From NCBI RefSeq assembly GCF_900631945.1, contig NZ_UZWE01000031.1, forward strand, positions 23,632-87,631: a DNA stretch of 64,000 nucleotides, read 5' to 3'. Position 1 is the stretch's first letter; every line of letters starts with the position of its first letter. The notes under the pieces are model-generated. The model did no database searches and was not told the origin of the DNA. It worked only from the letters and a program-made list of their open reading frames with translations. Of this stretch, positions 34,924 to 43,147 are shown in pieces. Made by a program: the position numbers and the translations under genes. The DNA comes from Paracoccus haematequi (GTDB lineage Bacteria; Pseudomonadota; Alphaproteobacteria; Rhodobacterales; Rhodobacteraceae).

Positions 34924-36183
34924 TCAGTAAATCCTGACCACATCGCCCGACCGTTCCAGCACGCCGCCCAGATCGATGTAGCCCCCCGCCTCGGCCAGAT
35001 ACAGGAAAGCTGCTAGCGCAACCAGTGCGGTGATCGCCGCTGCGGTGATTTTCCAGACCGACCACGGGCGCTCTCCGACCACGCGGCCCGACTGGCCGTT
35101 GACCACGAAGCGATAGCTTTTGCCGTTATAACGATAGGCCGCCGTCCAGACCGGCAGCAGGATATGCTTGAACGTCTCGTCGGCATAGTCGGTGCTGATG
35201 TGATCGACGCGCTGTTCGTCGCCGCCGATGGCGCGCCGCGCGTCGTTCAGGATCACCCCGGCCATTTCCGCCCGCGCGGTCTTGTGGCCGTCGTAAAGCG
35301 GGATCGTATAGGCCTCGGCTTCCAGCCCGGCCAGATAGTCCGGGCGATAGGGACGCAGATGCGACAGATCCCAAGGCGCCAGCCCGTCCGAGAACTTGCG
35401 CGGCAGCGAGGCCGAGGCCAGCACCACCACATCGTTGAAGTCGCGCGCCACGCGGCCCTGCGCCGGGCGCCAGCGGGTGCGGCGGACCTGCCGGGCGACC
35501 TGCTGGCTGCGGCCGTTCACCTGCTGCGTGACATAGACGGTCTCGTAATAATAATCGCCCCGCTGCCCGGCATAGCTGGACCGGGTGCGGGCGTCGAAGG
35601 TCCAGAACGGCGAATAGACGCCGCGCATCCGCCGCCCCCGCCGGGCATAGGCGGTCAGCCCCGACGGCGCGAACCACAGCCCGCCCAGCCAGTCCTGCAT
35701 GGCGCGATGGGCCTGATCCTCGGCCAGGCGAAAGGGCAGGACGCCCTGGGGCTTGATCTTGCGGCTGGTGCCGGTGTCGGTGACGACCGGCGTCGCGCAG
35801 AACGGGCAGGCCCCGGCATGGCTGCTGTCGCCCACCTCGATCTGGGCGCCGCAATTGGGGCAGGACAGCAGGCGGACCGTCGCGGCAAGATCGGATCCGG
35901 CATCCAGGCGAAGGCCCTGCTCCAGCGGGATTTCCGCCAGTTCCGGCGCCTTGTGCCCGGCATCCCATTGCAGGGCGCGGCCTGTTTCGGGATCGGCCAG
36001 GATCGCATCCTCGCCCTCCGCCCCACCCCGGGTCTGGCGGGCGGGCGCGCGGGCCGGGCCGTCGCCGATGGCCTGCCGGTGCCCGCACCAGTCGCAGACC
36101 AGCACCTGCTGGCCCGGCTGGAAGCGCAGGCTGGCCCCGCATTGTTCGCAAGGGTAACGGTGTTCGGCCGGCGGGGTCGGCAT
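34924..36183 (-). CDS. Zinc-ribbon protein with C-terminal membrane helix (YdjG-like)
   Basis: 419 residues. Two zinc ribbons: CEQCGASLRF with VCDWCGHRQ near residues 12-38, and CPNCGAQIEV with CPFCATPVV near residues 107-135. A beta-rich middle follows (SPFWTFDARTRSSYAG, PLYDGHKTARAEMAG) and one membrane helix near residues 375-397 with a short tail. Resembles the 'TFIIB-type zinc finger / replication factor Y-like' membrane proteins encoded beside SPFH genes. It starts 7 bases after the SPFH stop. Probably a membrane-associated scaffold; no enzymatic motif. Confidence 0.75.
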   Translation of the reverse strand: MPTPPAEHRYPCEQCGASLRFQPGQQVLVCDWCGHRQAIGDGPARAPARQTRGGAEGEDAILADPETGRALQWDAGHKAPELAEIPLEQGLRLDAGSDLAATVRLLSCPNCGAQIEVGDSSHAGACPFCATPVVTDTGTSRKIKPQGVLPFRLAEDQAHRAMQDWLGGLWFAPSGLTAYARRGRRMRGVYSPFWTFDARTRSSYAGQRGDYYYETVYVTQQVNGRSQQVARQVRRTRWRPAQGRVARDFNDVVVLASASLPRKFSDGLAPWDLSHLRPYRPDYLAGLEAEAYTIPLYDGHKTARAEMAGVILNDARRAIGGDEQRVDHISTDYADETFKHILLPVWTAAYRYNGKSYRFVVNGQSGRVVGERPWSVWKITAAAITALVALAAFLYLAEAGGYIDLGGVLERSGDVVRIY

Positions 36184-36190
36184 GAAGCGG

Positions 36191-37303
36191 TCAGCCGGGC
36201 AGGGGCGGCGGCATGGTCGGGAACAGATGCGCCAGTTCGGGAATATCGCCCGCCTTGCGCCAGCCGTCCTGGCCCGGCGTCCAGACCAGCGTGTCGTGCA
36301 GGACGCGACCCTCGGCCGACAGGCGCTGCAAACCGGCACGGTCGAACGGCCCCTCGGCCCGGCCGTTCAGCGCGACATGCCAGACCGCCGCGTCCTGCGG
36401 CAGGGGCGGAGGGGTCGCAGCCCCGGCCTGCGGAACGCTGCCCCACGGACCCGAGGCCGGGCGCGCCGCCATGCCGGCGCCAAGCGCCGCGCCCATGGCA
36501 GCACCCATCCCGGCCCCCGCGGCGCCGGGGTTCTGGCTGGCATTCACCATCGCCTCGCCCGCCGCATATCGGCCAAAGCGGTCCAGGTCGCCCAGGATTC
36601 CCATCGAGGTGCGCTTGTCCAGCATCTTCTCGACTTCCTGGGGCAAGCTGATGTTTTCGATGTAGAATTCCGGGATCGTCAGGCCATAGGCGCTGATCGT
36701 CGGTTCGATCGCGGTGGCGACCAGCTTGCCCAGGTCGCCGGTGTTCGCGGCCATGTCCAGCACCGGGATCCCAGATCCGGCGATGATGCGGGAAAACTCC
36801 TGCACGATCACATTGCGGATCTGGAAGGCGATCTCGTCGCGGGTGAATTCGCCGTCGGTGCCGACGATTTCCGTCATGAACCGCGCCGGGTCGGTTACGC
36901 GCAGGGAATAGGTGCCGAAGGCGCGCAGCCGCACCGGGCCGAATTCCGGGTCGCGCGCCATCACCGGGTTCTTGGTGCCCCATTTCAGGTCGTTGAAGCG
37001 CGTGGTGTTGACGAAATAGATCTCGGACTTGAAGGGGCTGCGAAAGCCGTGGTCCCAATGCTGCAATCGCGTCAGGATCGGCAGGTTGTTGGTTTCCAGC
37101 ATGTAGAGGCCGGGGCCGAAGGTATCGGCCAATTGCCCTTCATGGATGAAGACGGCGGCCTGGCCCTCTCGCACCGTCAGCTTGGCGCCGTATTTGATCG
37201 CGTTGCCAACGGTCGGATAGCGCCAGACCATCGTGTCGCGGGTGTCGTCGGTCCATTCGATGACCTCGATGAATTCGCCGCCGAGAATGTCGAAGATCGC
37301 CAT
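36191..37303 (-). CDS. SPFH domain protein with C-terminal GYF_2 domain (YdjI-like)
   Basis: 370 residues. The SPFH/band-7 part covers about residues 1-225 (EVIEWTDDTRDTMVWRYP, VREGQAAVFIHEGQLADTFGPG, FGTYSLRV). A Gly/Ala/Met-rich linker (GAGMGAAMGAALGAGM) leads to a GYF_2 (DUF4339) domain, WHVALNGRAEGPFDRAGL to DGWRKAGDIPEL. There is no N-terminal membrane helix, so it is a cytoplasmic, membrane-associated oligomer. Bacillus YdjI, with the same SPFH type, recruits PspA to damaged membrane. Next to the zinc-ribbon gene as in Bacillus ydjG-ydjI. Confidence 0.82.
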   Translation of the reverse strand: MAIFDILGGEFIEVIEWTDDTRDTMVWRYPTVGNAIKYGAKLTVREGQAAVFIHEGQLADTFGPGLYMLETNNLPILTRLQHWDHGFRSPFKSEIYFVNTTRFNDLKWGTKNPVMARDPEFGPVRLRAFGTYSLRVTDPARFMTEIVGTDGEFTRDEIAFQIRNVIVQEFSRIIAGSGIPVLDMAANTGDLGKLVATAIEPTISAYGLTIPEFYIENISLPQEVEKMLDKRTSMGILGDLDRFGRYAAGEAMVNASQNPGAAGAGMGAAMGAALGAGMAARPASGPWGSVPQAGAATPPPLPQDAAVWHVALNGRAEGPFDRAGLQRLSAEGRVLHDTLVWTPGQDGWRKAGDIPELAHLFPTMPPPLPG

Positions 37304-37361
37304 CTGTCCCTCCGCAGGATGTCTTGTGCCTGTATGCGGCCAAGCCCCGCCGCCGCGCAAG

Positions 37362-38387
37362 TCAGATGCTTTGCGCCAGCAGCTCGGCCGCGATGCGGCG
37401 GACGATCGGCTCGGCCTCGGCCGCCGACATGCCGGGACGCAGGCGCGGGTCATAGAGGATCCGCAGCAGCAATTCGTCGTGCCGGGTCAGCAGGGCGAAT
37501 TCCTCGTCGTCGTTGAAGATCGACGGGCGGGCGTCGGGGCTGTCATTGGCAAGGCCCATGCCCTGGGCCAGTTCCTCGTGGATGCAGGATGTCTGCAACA
37601 GCGGCGGCAGTTCGGCCCGGATCAGCGCCACGGCATTGGAATAGACCGGCGACGCGCCCCGCGAATAGGCGAAGACGGTGCAGAAATTGTCCGCGTCCAG
37701 GGCCTGCATGACCGCGATATCCTGCGCGGGGATGCCGGGCACCAGCTGCGCCAGGCGCGGGCCGATGGCACGGCGTTCGTCGTCGGACAGGACCATGACC
37801 ACGAAATTTCCGCCGTTCTCGGCCAGCGAAACGCTGTGCCCGGTCGCCTGCGCCAGCCGCGCGGCGAACTGGCTGACCTCGACCCGATAGGCGCGGCGGG
37901 TGGCCACATCGACGACGGCCCCGAATTCCATCTGGATCCGCACCGGATCCTGCCAGCGGCGCAGGGGCGCGGGGGTGCCGCTGTCCCTGGCTTGGATGCC
38001 GCCCGCGCCATATTCGTCGCGCAGCGCGATGGCGATGAAATCGCGGGTCAGCGCGTCTTCGTCGATGGGCGCGTCCAGGGGCACCCGTTCCCGGCGCAGG
38101 CGGCCCTGGTCCAGAAGCGCGCGTTCGGCGCGGGCATAGAAATCCCGCTGCGCCGTGCTTGCAAGGCTGGCCTGGGTCAGGGCCTGGGACGCGGCGGCGT
38201 TGGCGGCGCGATTGCGTTCCGCGCGGGCCTTGCGCAACTCCGCCTGCGACGGGCCGTCATCCTGGGGCCGCGCGACCGGGCGCGGAACGGGAACCGGCTG
38301 CGGTTCGGTTTCGGGCGCCTGGCACGCCGCCAGGGCCAACAGCGCCAGCAGCGGCAGGCTGCGCAAGCCGTCTGTCCTGTGGCTCAT
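37362..38387 (-). CDS. DUF2927 domain lipoprotein
   Basis: 341 residues with a signal peptide ending in the lipobox LAAC (near residue 22) and a Pro/charged linker. The DUF2927 domain spans about residues 120-335. It contains SCIHEELAQGMGLANDS, a metallopeptidase-like HExxxQxxGLxND pattern in place of the usual HExxH, and then FALLTRHDELLLRILYDPRLRPGM. Likely an envelope lipoprotein with a putative metal site; activity untested. Its start overlaps the telA stop (ATGA). Confidence 0.82.
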   Translation of the reverse strand: MSHRTDGLRSLPLLALLALAACQAPETEPQPVPVPRPVARPQDDGPSQAELRKARAERNRAANAAASQALTQASLASTAQRDFYARAERALLDQGRLRRERVPLDAPIDEDALTRDFIAIALRDEYGAGGIQARDSGTPAPLRRWQDPVRIQMEFGAVVDVATRRAYRVEVSQFAARLAQATGHSVSLAENGGNFVVMVLSDDERRAIGPRLAQLVPGIPAQDIAVMQALDADNFCTVFAYSRGASPVYSNAVALIRAELPPLLQTSCIHEELAQGMGLANDSPDARPSIFNDDEEFALLTRHDELLLRILYDPRLRPGMSAAEAEPIVRRIAAELLAQSI

Positions 38388-39556
38388 GTCCGCGCCGGAG
38401 TCCCCTGACCCTGCGCCGTGGCGCGGGCCAACGTGTCGCGAAGATCGGCCTCCATCTTGGTCAGGTCGCTTTCGGCGGCGGCGCGGCGGGCGCGGCCCTC
38501 GTCGGCGATGCGCAGGCTGTCCTCGATCGTGGCGATCAGTTGCGCATTGGCCGCCTTGACCGAGTTGATGTCGAAGACGCCCCGTTCGGTCTGGGTGCGG
38601 ATCTGCGCATTGGCCTGACGCAGGTTGTCGGCGTTGCGGGTCAGCAGGTCGTTGGTCAGATCGCTGGCTTCCTTGACGGCGCGCGCGGCCTCGGCGCTGC
38701 GCTGGATCGTCACCGCCTGGGCAAGCTGCGTTTCCCACAGCGGCACGGTGTTCACCAGGGTCGAGTTGATCTTGGTGACCAGCGACTTGTCGTTTTCCTG
38801 CACCAGCCGGATCGAGGGCAGGGACTGCATCGTCACCTGCCGCGTCAGCTTCAGGTCGTGGACGCGGCGTTCCAGGTCGTCGCGGCCCGCCCGCAGGTCG
38901 CGCAGCGCCTGGGCCTGCATGACCTGCTGATCCTCGGGGGCGGCCTTCACGCGGGCCTCCATCTCGGGGATGGTGGTGCTGTCCAGTTCCCGCAACTTCT
39001 CTTCTCCGGCGGCGATGTACAGCGCCAGTTCGTCATAGAAGTTCAGCGTGTGGTCATACAGCAGGTCCAGCGACTTGATGTCCTTCAGCAGCGTCTGTTC
39101 GTGCCGTTCCAGTTCGACCGTGATGCGGTCGATCTGGGTCTGGACCTGTTCGTAATTCGCCACGAATTTCGCGAAGGGCGCCGACCGGCCCAGCAGCTTT
39201 TCCCACCAGCTGCGCGTCCGCCGCATGTCCAGCTCGCTGGTCGAGAAGCCGCGGATCGTCGTCACGATGCTGCGCAGGCTTTCGCCCGCGGGACCGACAT
39301 CCTTGCTTTTGACATCGGCCAGCATCTTCTGGCTGATTTCCTGCAAGCCCGCCTGCGCGCGGGTGCCGAAGCGGACGATGGATCCGGTATCGCCCAGGTC
39401 GATCTCGTCCATGCGGCGGCGGATTTCGGCCTGAAGCTGGGGATCGGCGTCGCGGACCGACAGCGGATCGGCCTTGGGCTGGGGCAGGGGCGCCGATGTC
39501 ACCGTCTCGATCTCGGTGCGGATGTCTTCGGCGCGGCGGCGGGTCTCGTCGGTCAT
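38384..39556 (-). CDS. telA: Toxic anion resistance protein, TelA family
   Basis: 390 residues, mostly long alpha helices. Family blocks include VRFGTRAQAGLQEISQKML, SWWEKLLGRSAPFAKFVANYEQVQTQID, LDLLYDHTLNFYDELALYIAAGE, and SLPSIRLVQENDKSLVTKINSTLVNTVPLWE, diagnostic for TelA/KlaA. No signal peptide or membrane helix. TelA proteins are linked to tellurite and envelope-stress resistance by an unknown mechanism. AAGGA precedes ATG 39556. First gene of the telA-DUF2927-SPFH-zinc ribbon run. Confidence 0.92.
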   Translation of the reverse strand: MTDETRRRAEDIRTEIETVTSAPLPQPKADPLSVRDADPQLQAEIRRRMDEIDLGDTGSIVRFGTRAQAGLQEISQKMLADVKSKDVGPAGESLRSIVTTIRGFSTSELDMRRTRSWWEKLLGRSAPFAKFVANYEQVQTQIDRITVELERHEQTLLKDIKSLDLLYDHTLNFYDELALYIAAGEEKLRELDSTTIPEMEARVKAAPEDQQVMQAQALRDLRAGRDDLERRVHDLKLTRQVTMQSLPSIRLVQENDKSLVTKINSTLVNTVPLWETQLAQAVTIQRSAEAARAVKEASDLTNDLLTRNADNLRQANAQIRTQTERGVFDINSVKAANAQLIATIEDSLRIADEGRARRAAAESDLTKMEADLRDTLARATAQGQGTPART

Positions 39557-39594
39557 GGCGCTTCCTTCCCTGGGCCTGTGCAAGCCAGGCATGT

Positions 39595-39625
39595 TGCGGC
39601 GCAGCATAGGCGGAATGCGGCGCAG
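39595..39625. repeat. Direct repeat upstream of telA
   Basis: TGCGGCGCAG occurs at 39595-39604 and 39616-39625, 21 bases apart start to start (two helical turns), 39-69 bases before the telA ATG. Possible operator for the telA operon. Confidence 0.4.
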
Positions 39626-39747
39626 TTCAACAAAGCGCCGCGCGAAAATATGCGGTCCATGCAGCCCCGCAACAGGGGGCGATTCGGGTGGCCGTCGGGC
39701 GGGTCGGGGGCGCGGAACTGCTGAACCCTATCCAAAATGTCAGGTCA

Positions 39748-39760
39748 TTAACGCAGTTAA
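39748..39760. promoter_or_regulatory. Palindrome upstream of the sugar transferase gene
   Basis: TTAAC-GCA-GTTAA is a perfect 5-bp dyad with a 3-base centre, about 115 bases upstream of ATG 39873. It does not fit CtrA (needs TTAA-N7-TTAA). Regulator unknown. Confidence 0.4.
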
Positions 39761-39795
39761 ATCAAACTTTATGCATATTCTTCCCTGCTCCAGGG

Positions 39796-39817
39796 TGCTA
39801 ATGTCGTCCCGTTAGCA
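39796..39817. promoter_or_regulatory. Inverted repeat upstream of the sugar transferase gene
   Basis: TGCTAA (39796-39801) and TTAGCA (39812-39817) form a perfect 6-bp dyad with 10 bases between the arms, one helical turn plus, as expected for a dimeric regulator. It lies 56-77 bases before the start codon. Confidence 0.45.
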
Positions 39818-39872
39818 GGTGCCGTCCCCGATTTCAGGGGCATATTTTTTCCAAGTGTTAGTGCAGGTAAAG

Positions 39873-40550
39873 ATGTCGGTGAAATCCCAGTCGGTTGCCC
39901 TGGCCCGTGTCGCGGCCGTCCCTTCTGTCGAAACCTCGCGTCCTTGGCTGTATCGCAGCCTGATCAAGCGTCCGCTGGACCTGATGCTGGTGCTGCTGAC
40001 CTCTCCGGTGGTGGTTCCGCTGGTCCTGCTGCTGGCGCTGATCGTGATGCTGGACGGCAGGAAGCCGTTCTATTCGCAGCAGCGCGTCGGCCGCGACGGC
40101 CGGACGTTCCGCATGTGGAAGCTGCGCAGCATGGTCCCCGACGCCGATCAGCGGCTGGAGGAGCATCTGGACCGCGATCCCCAGGCCCGGCAGGAATGGA
40201 ACGCGACGCAGAAGCTGCGCGACGATCCGCGCGTGACCGCCTTCGGGCGGATTCTGCGCGCCAGTTCCATGGACGAGCTGCCTCAACTGTGGAACGTCGC
40301 CACCGGAGACATGAGCCTGGTCGGTCCCCGTCCCATGATGCCCGATCAGCAGGCACTGTATTCGGGGCAGGGGTATTACCGTCTGCGTCCCGGCATCACC
40401 GGCTTCTGGCAGACCGCCGGGCGCAACAAGACGACCTTTGCGGCCCGCGCCTGGTATGACGACCGCTATGAACGCAGCCTGTCCTTCGCCGGCGACGCCG
40501 TGATCCTGCTGCGCACCGTGTCCGTGGTGCTGGGCCGGACCGGCTGCTGA
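39873..40550 (+). CDS. Sugar transferase (ExoY/WcaJ type, undecaprenyl-phosphate glycosyl-1-P transferase)
   Basis: A 225-residue monotopic membrane enzyme that starts exopolysaccharide repeat units by moving a sugar phosphate to undecaprenyl phosphate. One hydrophobic helix near residues 36-58 follows KRPLDL. The catalytic region reads QQRVGRDGRTF, MWKLRSMVPDA, SSMDELPQLWNV and SLVGPRPMMPDQ. No N-terminal five-helix domain, so it is of the short ExoY type. ATG 39873 has AGGTAAAG upstream; a GTG at 39819 would add 18 residues. Confidence 0.93.
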   Translation: MSVKSQSVALARVAAVPSVETSRPWLYRSLIKRPLDLMLVLLTSPVVVPLVLLLALIVMLDGRKPFYSQQRVGRDGRTFRMWKLRSMVPDADQRLEEHLDRDPQARQEWNATQKLRDDPRVTAFGRILRASSMDELPQLWNVATGDMSLVGPRPMMPDQQALYSGQGYYRLRPGITGFWQTAGRNKTTFAARAWYDDRYERSLSFAGDAVILLRTVSVVLGRTGC

Positions 40551-41306
40551 TCAGGGGCGCTGCCGCAGCGCCGCCACCGCCTCGGACGGCAGGATGGCGG
40601 CGCAGCGGGCGTATCGCGGCACCAGCCGCTTTGGCGCCGACAGCATCCGCCAGGCCCATTCCATCGCGATCCGCCTGACCCAACGCGGCGCGCGTGTCTG
40701 ATTGCCCGCCAGGAAATCCAGCCCCGCGCCGATCGAGGCGAAGCCGACCCCCGGCGCGACCTCGCGCCCCCGCGCCGCCAGCCGTTCCTGTTTCGGCGCG
40801 CCAAGCGCCAGGAAGCACAGTCCCGCGCCACTGTCCCGCACCTGCAACAGCAGGTCGCGCGCCGCATCGCCATCGGGGTCGAACCCCATCGGCGGGGCGA
40901 TCCGGGCAACAATCCGGCAGCCCGGTGCGCGCCGTTGGATTTCGTCCGCCGCTGCCGCCAGGGCTGCATCCGTGGTGCCGACCAGGGCCAGGCCCACGCC
41001 TTCGGCCGCGGCAAGCTGCGCCAGGGGGATCACCAGATCCGAACCCGTCACCAGCCCGACCGGACGGCGCGCCAGACGCGACAGCCAGACGATGGGGTTG
41101 CCGTCCGCCACCACCAGATCCTGCCCGGCGTAAGCCTTGCGGAAGGTGTCGTCGGCCCGCAGCTTGACCAGGTGATCCAGGTTGATGGTCGCCAGCGCGA
41201 AGCCCTGGCCGCCGCGCAGCCGCCGGGTAATTTCTGCCAGAAGCGAAGGGCGGTCGGGCATGTTCACCCGAACAACCGAGGATCCATAGGAAAACTGCAT
41301 TGCCAT
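40551..41306 (-). CDS. WecG/TagA/CpsF family glycosyltransferase
   Basis: About 251 residues, GT26 family. Signature regions: TINLDHLVKLRADD, VVADGNPIVWLSRL near residue 66 (the conserved D-G-x-P motif), GLALVGTT near residue 102, and FLALGAPKQERLAA near residue 165. These enzymes add the second sugar to lipid-linked intermediates, so it may act after the convergent ExoY-type enzyme. ATG 41306 or 41300 starts; its stop forms TGATCA with the sugar transferase stop. Confidence 0.92.
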   Translation of the reverse strand: MAMQFSYGSSVVRVNMPDRPSLLAEITRRLRGGQGFALATINLDHLVKLRADDTFRKAYAGQDLVVADGNPIVWLSRLARRPVGLVTGSDLVIPLAQLAAAEGVGLALVGTTDAALAAAADEIQRRAPGCRIVARIAPPMGFDPDGDAARDLLLQVRDSGAGLCFLALGAPKQERLAARGREVAPGVGFASIGAGLDFLAGNQTRAPRWVRRIAMEWAWRMLSAPKRLVPRYARCAAILPSEAVAALRQRP

Positions 41307-41378
41307 GTTCCGCACCGGGCCGCGTTCCGGCCTTTGCCGCTTCCTTGCAGCTTTGCGTCCTGGCTGCAATCGGGCAGT

Positions 41379-41705
41379 TCAACCTTTCGGCAAATAGGGG
41401 ATTGCGCCCGCCAGATCGGTGTCGTCGATCAGGTGGAAATTGCTGATGCTGCCCGCCTTGCGCGCCTGGGCGAAGGGGGCATAGTCGGGATCGGCGGCAA
41501 AGGCGCGGGCGGCGTCCGTGGACGGAAACTCGATCAGCGCGATCAGGGTGTTGCCCAGGGCCTTGCCTTCCAGCGTGTCGATATTGCCCGAACGCGACAG
41601 ATAGCGCCCGCCGTGCCGTGCCGCGATCTCGTGGACGCGGGCAGCGTAATCGGGCACCCAGGAATCGTCGGTCACGGTCACGTCCGCGATCAGATAGGCA
41701 GTCAT
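41379..41705 (-). CDS. DUF1330 domain protein
   Basis: 108 residues with a dimeric alpha/beta-barrel pattern: MTAYLIADVTVTDDSW, HGGRYLSRSGNIDTLEG, LIALIEFPSTDAARAF. Small cytoplasmic protein of unknown role, same strand as and 72 bases before the WecG-type gene, so possibly co-transcribed. Confidence 0.88.
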   Translation of the reverse strand: MTAYLIADVTVTDDSWVPDYAARVHEIAARHGGRYLSRSGNIDTLEGKALGNTLIALIEFPSTDAARAFAADPDYAPFAQARKAGSISNFHLIDDTDLAGAIPYLPKG

Positions 41706-41894
41706 CGGATTCTCCCCCCGGTTCATCTGCTGGGGACACAGTGCCTGCGGTCGGCGCATCAGGCAAGCACGGCTGTCGGCTGCGCACAAAATCGCATTGT
41801 CCTTCATTGCGGCTAACGATAGCGTGAGCGGCAGCAAACGGGCCTTACGCGAACGGGCACAGGTCAGCATCGGTAAACCTTTCGGACGGACAGC

Positions 41895-43118
41895 ATGGCG
41901 ACGCTGAGACAAATCCTTGTTTTTTCCGCCCTGGTCGCGGCGGCTGCCCCGCAGGGCCTTCTGGCTCAGGCGCCCGGCGGCGACATGCCGCCCCCTGCCG
42001 TCACCGTCGTGACCTTGCAGGCCCAGGACGTGACACTGACCGCCAGCCTGCCAGGCCGCGTCGTGGCCTCGGCCGAGGCGGAACTGCGGCCCCAGGTCGG
42101 CGGTCTGATCGTCGAACGCCTGTTCGAGGAAGGCAGCCCTGTCGCGCAGGGCGACCCCCTGTACCGTATCGACCCGCGCAGCTATGAGGCGGCGCAGGCC
42201 CAGGCGCAGGCGGCCTTGGCCCAGGCCCAGGCCCAGGCCGATGCCGCCCGACGCGAGGCGGAACGGGTCGTGGCCCTGCGCGACCGGCGCGTGGCCAGCG
42301 AACAGACCCAGGACAGCGCCGTCGCCGCCCGCGACGCCGCCGAAGCTGCCGTCAAGGCGGCCGAGGCGCAGTTGCTGGCGGCCCAGATCGACCTGGACCG
42401 CACCACCATCACCGCGCCTTTGGACGGGGTGATCGGCCTCGCCCAGGCCAGCCCCGGCGCCCTGGTCACGGCGGGGCAGGCCAACCCCCTGGCCGTGATC
42501 CGCCGCATCGACCCGGTGCGCGTGGACGTGACACAATCGGCGGCGGAAATCATCCGCTGGCAGCGCATGGGAGCGGACGCCGCGCTGCCCGAGGGCGCCG
42601 ACCGCACCGTGACGTTGCGCCTGGCCGATGGCAGCACCTATGAACATACCGGATCCCTGACCGCAGCCGAGCCGCATGTGGACGAAACCACCGGCGTGAT
42701 CACATTGCGGATGGAATTCGCCAATCCCGAGGGGTTCCTTCTGCCCGGCATGTTCGTGCTGGCCGACATCCCGCAGGCGCAGTTGAAGGACGCCATCCTG
42801 GCCCCGCAAGAGGGCGTCAGCCGCGACCGGCGCGGCCGTCCGGTCGCCATGGTCGTGAACGATCAGAACCTGGTCGAGGAACGCGCCCTGGAAATCGCCC
42901 AGGACCACGGCAATCAATGGGTCGTGACCAAGGGCCTTGCCGCCGGCGACCGCATCATCGTGGCGGGCGTGCAGCGCATCGCGCCGGGCGCGCCGGTCAC
43001 GCCGCAGGAACGCGGCAGCGAGGATGCCGACGCCCCGGCAGCTACCCCCGGAGAAGCGGCCCCCGAACCGGAAAATCCCGACCAGGCGACCCAGGCCGAA
43101 GCCGCGTCCGCCAACTGA
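41895..43118 (+). CDS. RND efflux periplasmic adaptor (AcrA/MexA family)
   Basis: 407 residues. Signal peptide (residues 1-25), a lipoyl/barrel-sandwich half-motif SLPGRVVASAEAELRPQVGGLI, a coiled-coil hairpin rich in Gln-Ala repeats (about residues 95-160), the second lipoyl half TTITAPLDGVIGLAQASPGALV, a beta-barrel, and a membrane-proximal domain. A Glu/Pro/Ala-rich tail of about 40 residues is extra. It is not lipidated (no lipobox Cys). Bridges the RND pump to an outer-membrane channel that is not encoded here. Confidence 0.93.
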   Translation: MATLRQILVFSALVAAAAPQGLLAQAPGGDMPPPAVTVVTLQAQDVTLTASLPGRVVASAEAELRPQVGGLIVERLFEEGSPVAQGDPLYRIDPRSYEAAQAQAQAALAQAQAQADAARREAERVVALRDRRVASEQTQDSAVAARDAAEAAVKAAEAQLLAAQIDLDRTTITAPLDGVIGLAQASPGALVTAGQANPLAVIRRIDPVRVDVTQSAAEIIRWQRMGADAALPEGADRTVTLRLADGSTYEHTGSLTAAEPHVDETTGVITLRMEFANPEGFLLPGMFVLADIPQAQLKDAILAPQEGVSRDRRGRPVAMVVNDQNLVEERALEIAQDHGNQWVVTKGLAAGDRIIVAGVQRIAPGAPVTPQERGSEDADAPAATPGEAAPEPENPDQATQAEAASAN

Positions 43119-43147
43119 CGTTCCAGCCAGCGAAGGCGTGACAGACC

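Larger units (their letters stand above)
39557..39872. other. Divergent intergenic region, telA / sugar transferase
   Basis: 316 bases with no supported gene. The telA-proximal part is GC-rich and holds the TGCGGCGCAG repeat. The part from about 39735 to 39800 is AT-rich and holds two dyads (39748-39760 and 39796-39817). It must contain promoters for both strands; none has a textbook -35/-10 pair. Confidence 0.6.

Noticed and set aside
39748..39760. CtrA box in the sugar transferase promoter
   Set aside because: TTAA and TTAA are separated by 5 bases, not 7; better described as a palindrome of unknown regulator.
42187..42243. CAGGCC-like tandem repeat in the RND adaptor gene as a phase-variable tract
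   Set aside because: The units are 6 bases and imperfect, encoding the Gln-Ala coiled coil; changes in copy number would not shift the frame.
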